In this document: positions 51,625 to 59,327 of the stretch, one piece after another
Position numbering within the stretch: the stretch's first letter is position 1
Layout: each line of letters opens with the position of its first letter
Assembly: GCF_963422545.1 (NCBI RefSeq)
Contig: NZ_OY730251.1
Coordinates: 206,227-270,226, forward strand
Source: an uncultured Flavobacterium sp.
GTDB taxonomy: Bacteria > Bacteroidota > Bacteroidia > Flavobacteriales > Flavobacteriaceae
DNA: 64,000 nt
Reading direction: 5' to 3'
The notes under the pieces: model-generated
Told to the model about the DNA's origin: nothing
Seen by the model: the letters and a program-made list of their open reading frames with translations, nothing else
Database searches by the model: none
Program-made: the position numbers and the translations under genes

Positions 51625-51703
51625 TTAGGCTTTAAGCAATAAGCCTTAAGCGGAAAAAACACAATCAAAGTTAGCTTAAAGCGTATAGCCTAAAGCCTAA
51701 AGC
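51625..51703. repeat. ttaagcaataagcc/gcctaaagc spacer repeats
   Basis: AGGCTTTAAGC, AAGCCTTAAGC, GCCTAAAGCC and related words, in both orientations, fill the spacer between cysN and the sulfite reductase gene. Self-pairing could give hairpins. No protein gene is visible. Confidence 0.65.
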
Positions 51704-51715
51704 AAAAAAAAGAAA

Positions 51716-53806
51716 ATGGAAAGTTTTAGAACAGAAATAGAAAATCCGATAGTTCAGAAAGAGATTATCGATCTTGAAAAAAAGATTCACTTATTCCGTG
51801 GAGGAAAAATTGATGATGAGCGTTTTCGTAGTCTTCGTTTAGCACGCGGAATTTACGGTCAGCGTCAGGAAGGCGTTCAAATGATTCGTATTAAATTGCC
51901 TTACGGTAAAGTAACGAGCGAACAATTGGTGCGAATTACTAAAGTTTCTGATGAGTATTCTACAGGACGTTTGCACATTACAACGCGTCAGGATATTCAG
52001 ATTCACTATGTAAGTTTAGACAGGACTCCTGAACTTTGGGCAAACTTGGCTAAAGACGATGTTACCTTACGTGAAGCTTGTGGAAATACAGTTCGTAATA
52101 TTACAGGTAGCGAGTTAGCAGGTGTAGATGTAAACGAGCCATTTGATGTTTCGCCTTATGCACATGCTTTATTTCAATATTTATTGAGAAACCCAATTTG
52201 TCAGGAAATGGGACGTAAATTCAAAATTTCGTTCTCATCATCTGATGAAGATACCGCTTTGAGTTATTTGCACGATTTAGGATTTATTCCAAAAATTGTA
52301 GATGGTCAACGTGGTTTCAAAATAATGTTTGGTGGAGGTTTAGGATCTCAGCCTGCACATGCTGAATTACTTTCAGAATTTGTACCGGCAAATCAAATTA
52401 TCCCAACAGCAGAAGGAATCATCCGTATTTTTGACAGATACGGTGAACGTGCAAAAAGAATGAAAGCACGTATGAAATTCTTGATCAAAGAAATGGGAAG
52501 AGATGTTTTCCTTGATTTAGTTGAAAAAGAGAAAAAAGCCATTGCTTTTGAAACCTACGAAATTGACACAACAGCTTTTGATGGCCCAATTGCTGAACCA
52601 TTATTAGAAGCTCCAGCTGTTACTATTGAAGATACTGCAGCTTATGAAGCGTGGAAAAAATCGAACGTAATTGCTCAAAAACAAGCAGGTTATTACGCGA
52701 TTGGAATCAAAGTTTTATTAGGAGATTTTTATACTGATAAAGCCAGATTATTAGCCGCTTTAATTAAAAATTACGCCGCAAATGAATTACGTTTTTCATT
52801 GCGTCAAAATATTGTAATACGTCACGTAAAAGAAGCCAATTTACCTTTCTTTTATCAGGAATTAGCCAAATTGAATTTTGTTCATTTAGGATATAATTCT
52901 ACTGTAGATATTACAGCATGTCCGGGTACTGATACTTGCAACTTGGGGATTGCAAGTAGTACCGGAATTGCAGAAGAACTTGAAAAAGTTTTAAATGCAG
53001 AATATCCGCAATACTTAAACAACCGCGAAATCGAAATTAAAATTTCTGGTTGCATGAATGCTTGCGGACAACACAATATGTCGGCAATTGGTTTTCAGGG
53101 AATGTCAATCAATTCAGGAAAATTAGTGGCTCCGGCTTTACAGGTTTTATTAGGCGGTGGAAGATTAGGAAACGGAGAAGGGCGTTTTGCTGATAAAGTA
53201 ATCAAAATTCCAAGCCGTAGAGGACCGGATGCATTACGTACGATCTTAAATGATTTTGATAAAAATGCAAACGGAGAAAAGTTCCTAAATTATTATGATT
53301 TAAAAGGAGAGAAATATTTCTATGAAATTTTAAAACCTTTTGCAGACGTAACCAATTTAACCGAAGCTGATTTCGTAGATTGGGGTAACGCAGATAATTA
53401 CGTAAAAGCTGTTGGAGTTGGAGAATGTGCCGGAGTTGTGATCGATTTGGTTGCTACTTTATTATTAGAAGCAAAAGACAAATTGACTTTCGCACAAGAA
53501 TCATTCGACGAAGGAAAATGGTCAGATGCTATTTACCATGCTTACGCAGGATTTGTAAATGGTGCTAAAGCATTATTGCTTTCAGAAAACGAAAAAACAA
53601 ATAATCACGCAGGAATTGTTGATTTATTTGATACTGTTTTCATAGCAACATCTAAAATAGAATTACCAACAACATTCAAAGAATTGGTATATCAAATCAA
53701 TCAAAATGATCCTTCAGAAGCATTTGCAAAAGCATACATTCAACAAGGAATTTCATTTTTTGATATAATAGAAAAATACAGAGCTCAAGAATTAGCAAAT
53801 GCTTAA
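51716..53806 (+). CDS. Ferredoxin-type sulfite/nitrite reductase with fused HEPN-like domain
   Basis: This 696-residue siroheme protein should reduce sulfite to sulfide. The N-terminal ferredoxin-like repeat (RGIYGQRQEGVQMIRIKLP, STGRLHITTRQDIQIHY) is followed by two further domains. The siroheme and [4Fe-4S] ligands are CPGTDTCNLG near residue 400 and SGCMNACGQH near residue 446. After about residue 573 comes a helical tail (EGKWSDAIYHAYAGFVNGAKALLL, then ELPTTFKELVYQINQ), which fits a HEPN-type domain. The tail is not part of usual CysI/NirA. It is followed by cobA with an 8-base overlap and siroheme genes, consistent with cofactor supply. Confidence 0.92.
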   Translation: MESFRTEIENPIVQKEIIDLEKKIHLFRGGKIDDERFRSLRLARGIYGQRQEGVQMIRIKLPYGKVTSEQLVRITKVSDEYSTGRLHITTRQDIQIHYVSLDRTPELWANLAKDDVTLREACGNTVRNITGSELAGVDVNEPFDVSPYAHALFQYLLRNPICQEMGRKFKISFSSSDEDTALSYLHDLGFIPKIVDGQRGFKIMFGGGLGSQPAHAELLSEFVPANQIIPTAEGIIRIFDRYGERAKRMKARMKFLIKEMGRDVFLDLVEKEKKAIAFETYEIDTTAFDGPIAEPLLEAPAVTIEDTAAYEAWKKSNVIAQKQAGYYAIGIKVLLGDFYTDKARLLAALIKNYAANELRFSLRQNIVIRHVKEANLPFFYQELAKLNFVHLGYNSTVDITACPGTDTCNLGIASSTGIAEELEKVLNAEYPQYLNNREIEIKISGCMNACGQHNMSAIGFQGMSINSGKLVAPALQVLLGGGRLGNGEGRFADKVIKIPSRRGPDALRTILNDFDKNANGEKFLNYYDLKGEKYFYEILKPFADVTNLTEADFVDWGNADNYVKAVGVGECAGVVIDLVATLLLEAKDKLTFAQESFDEGKWSDAIYHAYAGFVNGAKALLLSENEKTNNHAGIVDLFDTVFIATSKIELPTTFKELVYQINQNDPSEAFAKAYIQQGISFFDIIEKYRAQELANA

Positions 53807-54572
53807 TATAAAACCCAAAGTAACTTTAGTTGGCGCTGGTCCCGGTGATCCGGATTTGCTTACGCTGAAAGCCGTAAAAGCACTTGCTGAAGCAAATGTG
53901 GTTTTGTACGATGCATTGGTTAATGAAGAAATACTTGTACACGCTCCCAAAAAAGCCATCAGGATTTTTGTTGGAAAAAAAATAGGAAATCACGCTTATA
54001 CGCAAGATCAAATTAATCAATTGATTGTTGATAATGCGTTGACGTACGGAAATGTAGTGCGATTAAAAGGCGGAGATCCATTTATTTTCGGACGAGGCGG
54101 CGAAGAAATAGAATTTATTGAAAGCTTCGGAATCGAAACTGTCGTCGTTCCCGGAATATCTTCAGTAGTTGCAGTTCCGGCAAGTCAGGGAATTTCAATT
54201 ACTAAAAGAGGTGTTTCAGAAAGTTTTTGGGCGATTACAGGCACAACTTCTGACAGGAAATTATCTTCAGATGTAGCTTTGGCAGCACAATCATCAGCAA
54301 CTGTTGTGATTTTGATGGGAATGCACAAATTGCCTCAAATTATCGACTTGTTTCAAAAAGAAGACAAAGGCGATTTACCAGTTGCGATCATTCAAAACGG
54401 AACAACTGTTGAAGAAAAAGTGGGAGTTGGAACAGTAAATTCGATTTTAGAGATTGTAAAAGAGCAAAAATTAAGCTCTCCGGCGATTATTGTTTTAGGA
54501 AACGTCGTTCGCGAAAGCAATAAATTAAAAGGATTTTACGAAGAATTTCTATCAAAAGAAATCACAAGATAA
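53799..54572 (+). CDS. cobA: Uroporphyrinogen-III C-methyltransferase
   Basis: This 257-residue enzyme methylates uroporphyrinogen III twice to precorrin-2, the first step toward siroheme. GAGPGDPDLLTLKAVKAL at the N-terminus, VRLKGGDPFIFGRGGEE near residue 92, VPGISSVVAVPASQGISIT near residue 118 and ILMGMHKL near residue 183 are the family signatures. The start overlaps the reductase stop by 8 bases, so the two are translationally coupled. Siroheme is the cofactor of the upstream enzyme. Cobalamin synthesis genes are absent nearby, so the siroheme role is favoured. Confidence 0.95.
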   Translation: MLNIKPKVTLVGAGPGDPDLLTLKAVKALAEANVVLYDALVNEEILVHAPKKAIRIFVGKKIGNHAYTQDQINQLIVDNALTYGNVVRLKGGDPFIFGRGGEEIEFIESFGIETVVVPGISSVVAVPASQGISITKRGVSESFWAITGTTSDRKLSSDVALAAQSSATVVILMGMHKLPQIIDLFQKEDKGDLPVAIIQNGTTVEEKVGVGTVNSILEIVKEQKLSSPAIIVLGNVVRESNKLKGFYEEFLSKEITR

Positions 54573-54620
54573 AGTTCCGAAGGAACAACCAATATTGTAG
54601 CGTCGGGTTTTAACCCGATG
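54571..54620. repeat. AAAGTTCC/GGAACGA REP-like unit (copy D)
   Basis: The unit has GTTCC/GGAAC and CGGGTTTTAACCCG hairpins separated by ATATTGTAGCG and matches the array at 49074. It begins at the cobA stop codon. Confidence 0.85.
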
Positions 54621-54688
54621 TTGCTAAAGAGAATTATATATTGGTAATAAAAAATCATCTAATTTTGTTTAGATGAAATTAAATTAAA

Positions 54689-55270
54689 ATGGAACAGAAT
54701 GAATTATATCCAATATTCTTAAAACTTCACAATCTGAATGTATTGATTGTGGGTGGAGGAAATGTTGGTTTAGAAAAATTGTCTTTTTTGTTAAAGTCAA
54801 GTCCAAATGCAAATGTTGAGGTTGTAGCGCCAAATTTCCATTTAGAAATTAAGGTTTTGGCCGAAAAACATCCTTCGATAACATTAACAAAATCGAAGTT
54901 CAAAAAGAAAATGCTCAAAAAACGTCATATGGTAATTGCTTGTACCGATGATTTAAAAGTCAACAAAAAGGTATATGAATTGTCCCGAAAGCGTTATTTG
55001 ATTTGCAATATTGCCGATACGCCAGATTTATGTGATTATTACTTAGGCGGAATCGTAACAAAAGGAAATGTAAAAATTGCTATTTCGACCAACGGAAAAT
55101 CTCCAACAACTGCTAAAAGGTTAAGAGAGTTTTTCGAAGAGGTAATTCCGGAAGATATTAATAAAATGGTCGAAAACCTGAATGAATATCGAAAGACATT
55201 GAAAGGTAATTTTGAAGACAAGGTTAAAAAAATGAATGAAATTACCGCTTCATTAAAAAATAAAGAGTAA
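54689..55270 (+). CDS. Precorrin-2 dehydrogenase/sirohydrochlorin ferrochelatase (siroheme synthase N-domain)
   Basis: This 193-residue protein has the NAD-binding N-terminal domain of siroheme synthase: LIVGGGNVGLEKLSFLLK near residue 20 and a Rossmann-type VNKKVYELSRKRYLICNIAD near residue 93. The STNGKSPTTAKRLREFFEE block follows near residue 133. It oxidises precorrin-2 to sirohydrochlorin and may insert iron. It lacks the CobA domain fused in E. coli CysG, which is encoded separately upstream. It is part of the siroheme supply for the sulfite reductase. Confidence 0.92.
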   Translation: MEQNELYPIFLKLHNLNVLIVGGGNVGLEKLSFLLKSSPNANVEVVAPNFHLEIKVLAEKHPSITLTKSKFKKKMLKKRHMVIACTDDLKVNKKVYELSRKRYLICNIADTPDLCDYYLGGIVTKGNVKIAISTNGKSPTTAKRLREFFEEVIPEDINKMVENLNEYRKTLKGNFEDKVKKMNEITASLKNKE

Positions 55271-55366
55271 AAAGTACACAAGGAATCAATGATAAATATC
55301 ATTTGATATTAGTCGATATTATTCGTTTCTTTGCATTATTAAGAATGATTATAAACAACAAGCATA

Positions 55367-56419
55367 ATGATTAAAACAGATATACTTATAATTGGAGCAG
55401 GACCAACAGGTTTATTTGCCGTTTTTGAGGCAGGATTATTAAAATTAAAATGTCATATTTTAGATGCTTTGCCACAAGCAGGAGGACAACTTTCAGAATT
55501 GTATCCAAAAAAACCTATTTATGATATTCCTGGATTCCCGGAAGTTTTAGCAGGAGATTTAATTGATAATTTGCAAGAGCAAATTAAACAATTTGAGCCA
55601 GGTTATACGTTAGGAGAACGTGCTGAAACAATCGATAAACAAGAAGACGGAAGTTTTATTGTAACCTCAAATAAAGGAACTAAATTTCACGCGCCGGTTA
55701 TTGCAATCGCTGGAGGTTTAGGAAGTTTTGAGCCGCGTAAACCACTTATTGAAGATATCGAGTTTTATGAAGATAAAGGAGTAAAATACTTCATCAAGAA
55801 TCCGGAGAAATTCAGAGATAAAAGAGTTGTAATTGCAGGAGGAGGAGATTCAGCATTAGACTGGAGTATTTTCCTGGCAAATGTAGCTTCAGAAGTAACT
55901 TTGATTCACAGAAGAAATGAATTTAGAGGAGCTTTAGATTCTGTAGAAAAAGTACAGGAGTTGAAAACAGCCGGAAAAATTAAATTAATTACGCCGGCAG
56001 AAGTAATCGGAATCAATGGTGCAGAACACGTTGAGTCTTTAGATATCGAAGAAAACGGAGCACACCGTAAAATCGAAACCGATTTTTTTATTCCGCTTTT
56101 CGGATTAACTCCAAAATTAGGTCCAATTGGAGACTGGGGATTAGAAATCGAGAAAAATGCCATTAAAGTAAACAATGCATTAGATTACCAAACTAATATT
56201 CCGGGAATCTTTGCTATTGGAGACGTAAACACATATCCAGGAAAATTAAAATTGATCCTTTGCGGTTTCCACGAAGCAACTTTAATGTGTCAGGCAGCAT
56301 ACCAAATCATTAATCCAGGTAAAAAATACGTTTTAAAATATACAACAGTTTCTGGTGTAGACGGTTTTGACGGAACTCGTAAAGAAGCTCCAAAAGCGGT
56401 TGTTAAAGCGATAGTTTAG
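55367..56419 (+). CDS. Ferredoxin/flavodoxin--NADP+ reductase (thioredoxin-reductase-like)
   Basis: This 350-residue flavoprotein has the two dinucleotide-binding folds of the TrxR-like FNR group: LIIGAGPTGLFAVFEAGLL at the N-terminus and RVVIAGGGDSALDWSIFLANV near residue 155. The FAIGDVNTYPGKLKLILCGFHEA motif near residue 283 contacts FAD. The CxxC redox pair of thioredoxin reductase is missing, so it passes electrons from NADPH to ferredoxin or flavodoxin. As last gene of the cluster it plausibly powers the ferredoxin-type sulfite reductase. That role is inferred from location. Confidence 0.9.
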   Translation: MIKTDILIIGAGPTGLFAVFEAGLLKLKCHILDALPQAGGQLSELYPKKPIYDIPGFPEVLAGDLIDNLQEQIKQFEPGYTLGERAETIDKQEDGSFIVTSNKGTKFHAPVIAIAGGLGSFEPRKPLIEDIEFYEDKGVKYFIKNPEKFRDKRVVIAGGGDSALDWSIFLANVASEVTLIHRRNEFRGALDSVEKVQELKTAGKIKLITPAEVIGINGAEHVESLDIEENGAHRKIETDFFIPLFGLTPKLGPIGDWGLEIEKNAIKVNNALDYQTNIPGIFAIGDVNTYPGKLKLILCGFHEATLMCQAAYQIINPGKKYVLKYTTVSGVDGFDGTRKEAPKAVVKAIV

Positions 56420-56560
56420 TCTGAGATGCTAAGATACTAAGGTTCTGAGATTCTAAGTTTTTTTGCTTAGCATTTCAGAACCTTTCTTGTTTACAGTATT
56501 TTATGAGAGACTAAATTCAAAACTTAGTATCTTAGTACAGAATCTTAGAACCTTAAAAAA
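56420..56560. repeat. Word-like cttagtatcttag spacer repeat
   Basis: Words of the form CTTAG/ATCTTAG/ACCTTAG repeat in both orientations from the FNR stop to the TfoX start. Similar text recurs at 56962-57000 and 57468-57503. It can fold into long, imperfect hairpins. No gene is visible. Confidence 0.7.
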
Positions 56561-56920
56561 ATGGCCTACGACGAAGATAATGCACAAAGAATCCGAACGT
56601 TTCTACAGCATAAAGAAGCTGATTTTTTCGAAAAGAAAATGTTTGGCGGACTTGTTTTTATGGTAGATAACAAAATGTGTTGCGGAACGCGTATAGACAA
56701 ACAAACAGGAGAAAATCGTTTACTTTGCAGGATTGATGATAATTCATATCTAAATGCATTGGAAAGAGACGATGTAATACCAATGTCAAGTTCTGAAAGA
56801 CCAATGAAAAACTATATTTTCGTCACTAAAAATGGCTGGCAAAGAAATAAAGATTTAGAGTTTTGGTTACAGCTTTGTTTAGATTTTAATCCGCTTGCAA
56901 AAGCAAGTAAGAAAAAATAA
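56561..56920 (+). CDS. TfoX/Sxy N-terminal domain protein
   Basis: This 119-residue protein has the TfoX-N domain pattern: FFEKKMFGGLVFMVDNKMCCG near residue 27, then the GENRLLCRIDDNSY strand, and PMKNYIFVTKNGWQRNKDLEFWLQ near residue 90. In gammaproteobacteria TfoX regulates competence; stand-alone domains like this one in Bacteroidota have unknown function. It stands in its own spacer between the sulfur cluster and the metH riboswitch. The gene begins with ATG at 56561, after a run of A. Confidence 0.88.
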   Translation: MAYDEDNAQRIRTFLQHKEADFFEKKMFGGLVFMVDNKMCCGTRIDKQTGENRLLCRIDDNSYLNALERDDVIPMSSSERPMKNYIFVTKNGWQRNKDLEFWLQLCLDFNPLAKASKKK

Positions 56921-57005
56921 TTTACTAGAAGCACTAATCACTACCATAATAAAAAACAAACTTAGAGCCTTAGTAACTTAGAACCTCAGAAACTTTAAAA
57001 AACAC

Positions 57006-57036
57006 TTGCAATTGTTCAGGTTATGTCTTTACTTTG
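57006..57036 (+). promoter_or_regulatory. Promoter of the metH riboswitch transcript
   Basis: TTG at 57006-57008, 20 bases, then TTACTTTG at 57029-57036, one mismatch from TAnnTTTG. The S-box begins 22 bases downstream. Confidence 0.55.
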
Positions 57037-57058
57037 CACTGTTCTTAAAATTATTGAA

Positions 57059-57172
57059 AGTTATCACGAAAGGCGGAGGGAAAGACCCAATGAAACCTTA
57101 GCAACCCTTTATCATAAAGAAGGTGCTACATTCTACTTTATACTAATTCATAGTATTAAAGATAGATAACAC
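57059..57172 (+). ncRNA. SAM-I (S-box) riboswitch upstream of metH
   Basis: P1 GTTATC (57060-57065) and GATAAC (57165-57170) enclose GGAGGGAAAGACCC, then ATGAAACCTTAGCAACCC, a P3 stem TTTAT/ATAAA, AAGGTGCTACATTCTAC and a P4 stem. It resembles the switch at 38174 in every conserved block. The first metH codon is about 345 bp further, beyond two inserted repeats, so how ligand binding is transmitted to the gene is not obvious. Confidence 0.93.
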
Positions 57173-57276
57173 AAATACATAAAAGTATTTCTCAAAACTC
57201 TTCCTGACAACCATACAATATTATTTTACTGAATTCAGTATCATGAGCGAATCATTGACGCATTTTTGCCGTCAAT

Positions 57277-57350
57277 AGTTCCCGCTTTTCGTTGCAATCT
57301 TTTGTTTTTTAAAGAAAAAAACAAAAGGATTTCCACTTCAATCGGGGCTA
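57277..57350. repeat. Palindromic repeat (cccgctttt/ggggct class) in the metH leader
   Basis: Read on the minus strand, the unit is AGCCCCGATTGAAGTGG AAATCC, a long hairpin (CTTTTGTTTTTTT against AAAAAACAAAAG), then GATTGCAACGAAAAGCGGG. It is a recognisable dispersed unit of Bacteroidota spacers. It lies between the riboswitch and metH. Confidence 0.75.
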
Positions 57351-57403
57351 ATGAGCCATCAATAGTGAATTTTTGGAATTAATGTGAATCAAAATATCGT
57401 GCT

Positions 57404-57437
57404 AAACCTGGCGGGTTTTTAAAACCCGTCAGGTTTA
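57404..57437. terminator. Hairpin of the ACCTGTCGGGTTT repeat class in the metH leader
   Basis: The stem AAACCTGGCGGGTTTT with AAAACCCGTCAGGTTT resembles the hairpin at 29049-29081. It lacks a long T-run. It is another inserted spacer unit, with possible terminating effect on the metH message. Confidence 0.6.
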
Positions 57438-57516
57438 CTAAACGTTAGAATTATAATTAAATAAAAAACTTAGCATCTTAGTGCCTTAGCGTCTTAGTAG
57501 CTAAAAGATAAAAGAT

Positions 57517-58521
57517 ATGTCAATAACAATTCAGGAAGCAATTAAAAAAAATATCCTAATCCTTGATGGAGCAATGGGAACAATGTTGCAGCGCTATAAT
57601 TTCTCCGAAGAAGATTTTCGTGGAGAGCGTTTCAAAGATTTCCCACATCCATTAAAAGGAAACAACGATTTACTATCCATAACACAACCACAAGCAATCC
57701 GCGATGTTCATGCCGCTTATTTTGAAGCTGGTGCTGACATCGTAGAAACCAACACCTTCTCAGGAACTACGATTGGTATGGCCGATTATTTCCTTGAAGA
57801 TTTGGTTTACGAGTTAAACTATGAATCGGCAAAAATCGCAAGACAAGTAGCCGATGAGTTTACCGCTAAAAATCCGGATAAACCACGTTTCGTTGCAGGA
57901 TCAATCGGGCCAACAAACCGTACAGCAAGTATGTCGCCGGACGTAAACGATCCGGGTTACAGAGCCGTAACGTTTGACGATTTACGAATTGCTTACAAAG
58001 AGCAAGTAGAAGCCTTAATGGATGGTGGCTGTGATTTACTATTGGTAGAAACAATCTTCGACACATTAAATGCAAAAGCAGCACTCTTTGCGATCGAAGA
58101 AGTAAAAGAAGAACGAAATCTGGATATTCCAATCATGGTTTCAGGAACGATTACCGATGCGTCTGGAAGAACACTTTCCGGGCAAACTGTTGAAGCGTTT
58201 TTGATTTCAGTATCACATATTCCGTTATTAAGCGTAGGATTCAATTGTGCTCTTGGAGCCGATTTGTTGAAACCGTATTTAAAAACATTATCGCAACACA
58301 CCAGTTTTAATGTTTCGGCGCACCCAAATGCAGGTTTGCCAAACGCGTTCGGACAATATGATGAAACACCAGAACAAACTCAGGCTTTCATCAAAGAATA
58401 TTTAGATGATAATTTAATCAACATAATTGGTGGTTGTTGCGGAACAACTCCGGATCATATTCGATTAATTGCTGAGGTTGCGAAGGATTATAAGCCGAGA
58501 GTGGCGCCGGTATTTGAATAA
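57517..58521 (+). CDS. metH: Methionine synthase, homocysteine-binding part (split MetH, N-terminal)
   Basis: This 334-residue protein is the homocysteine-activating module of cobalamin-dependent methionine synthase. It binds zinc through Cys in the SVGFNCALGAD motif near residue 245 and the GGCCGTTPDHI motif near residue 310. It starts ILILDGAMGTMLQRYNF, as in MetH module 1. In this organism MetH is two separate genes, here and at 59328-62003, and the two chains must work together. The reading frame has a normal stop, so it is a split gene rather than a broken one. It is preceded by a SAM-I riboswitch. Confidence 0.94.
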   Translation: MSITIQEAIKKNILILDGAMGTMLQRYNFSEEDFRGERFKDFPHPLKGNNDLLSITQPQAIRDVHAAYFEAGADIVETNTFSGTTIGMADYFLEDLVYELNYESAKIARQVADEFTAKNPDKPRFVAGSIGPTNRTASMSPDVNDPGYRAVTFDDLRIAYKEQVEALMDGGCDLLLVETIFDTLNAKAALFAIEEVKEERNLDIPIMVSGTITDASGRTLSGQTVEAFLISVSHIPLLSVGFNCALGADLLKPYLKTLSQHTSFNVSAHPNAGLPNAFGQYDETPEQTQAFIKEYLDDNLINIIGGCCGTTPDHIRLIAEVAKDYKPRVAPVFE

Positions 58522-58551
58522 AAAAGTTCATCTTGTCTTTAGAAAACAAAA

Positions 58552-58995
58552 ATGATAAAAGAAGACGTTAGATTGCAAAATAAAAATGATCAATGGAAGA
58601 TGATTTTCGCTATTGTTACTATTGTTTTGCTGTTGTACTTAATATATAATAATCAAGAAGATGATTATCCAAAATCTTTTAAAGGAGAGACAATAGGATT
58701 ATTGACTAGAATAAAAAGTGACGATGAATACGGGTATAGTTTACAATATTATTTTTATCTGGATAAAAAAATAAGATCAGTGATCTATGTTAAAAAATAT
58801 GACACCAAAGCTTTTAATAAGTTTTTTAAAGTAAAATATGATACAGATGATCCAGAGAAAAACTATATAGTTTTAGAACAGGAGCTGGAACCAGACTCAA
58901 TTACATTAGTCAAAGCCGGTTTTACTAAAACGAAATATTATATATATGATGCTGGTGTAAGTTGCAAATATATAGAAAAGTCAAAATGGAAGTAA
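58552..58995 (+). CDS. Small single-pass membrane protein between the metH halves
   Basis: I do not recognise a family. This 147-residue protein has one membrane helix (MIFAIVTIVLLLYLIY, about residues 17-33), followed by a soluble domain with alternating charge (KSFKGETIGLLTRIKSDDEYGYSLQYYFYLDKK) and a C-terminal KAGFTKTKYYIYDAG. Its start is 31 bp after the first metH gene. Its bases and function bear no relation to methionine synthesis. It looks like an insertion into the metH operon and may be co-transcribed with it. Repeat units follow immediately downstream. Confidence 0.75.
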   Translation: MIKEDVRLQNKNDQWKMIFAIVTIVLLLYLIYNNQEDDYPKSFKGETIGLLTRIKSDDEYGYSLQYYFYLDKKIRSVIYVKKYDTKAFNKFFKVKYDTDDPEKNYIVLEQELEPDSITLVKAGFTKTKYYIYDAGVSCKYIEKSKWK

Positions 58996-59084
58996 AAGTT
59001 CCGTAGGAACGAAATGATGGGTTCAAAGATTTGAAAAACGATAATTGAAATCGTGAAAACATAAATTGTCTTATGAAACCGAGT

Positions 59085-59175
59085 GTCGCGTGAGGGATAG
59101 AAGCGGTTAGCCCACAGTCTGACGAAGGAAGTGCGAGGACTAAAAGCGGATAGCCCGGCCCGGAGGGACACGCCC
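59085..59175. repeat. G+C-rich repeat unit (gagggatagaagcggttagccc class)
   Basis: A G+C-rich island within an AT-rich spacer contains GAGGGATAGAAGCGGTTAGC, later CTAAAAGCGGATAGCCCGG, and a closing GGGACACGCCC. It can fold with its own complementary ends (GCGTG at 59088-59092 with CACGC at 59169-59173). It is of the same class as the unit at 57277-57350. Its composition differs strongly from neighbouring DNA. Confidence 0.75.
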
Positions 59176-59216
59176 AAATTAAAATAGAAAAACCTTTTTA
59201 GGATTCGAAATATTAG

Positions 59217-59314
59217 AATGAGATTGCTTCGTTCCTCGCAAGGACAAGCAAGACGTTGAAATAAAAGTTCCAGAGGAACGAACAATATTGTAGCAACGGA
59301 ATTTATTCCGTTGA
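59217..59314. repeat. gattgcttcgttcctcgcaa unit followed by AAAGTTCC/GGAACGA unit
   Basis: GATTGCTTCGTTCCTCGCAA at 59222-59241 is the reverse of the element at 63560. AAAGTTCCAGAGGAACG with ATATTGTAGC and an ACGGAATTTATTCCGT hairpin follows at 59264-59314. Both are members of repeat classes seen elsewhere in the window, lying directly before the second metH gene. Confidence 0.75.
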
Positions 59315-59327
59315 AAATTGAAAAAAA

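Noticed and set aside
56463..56666. 67-codon frame overlapping the TfoX start
   Set aside because: Runs through the cttag repeat and out of frame into the TfoX gene.
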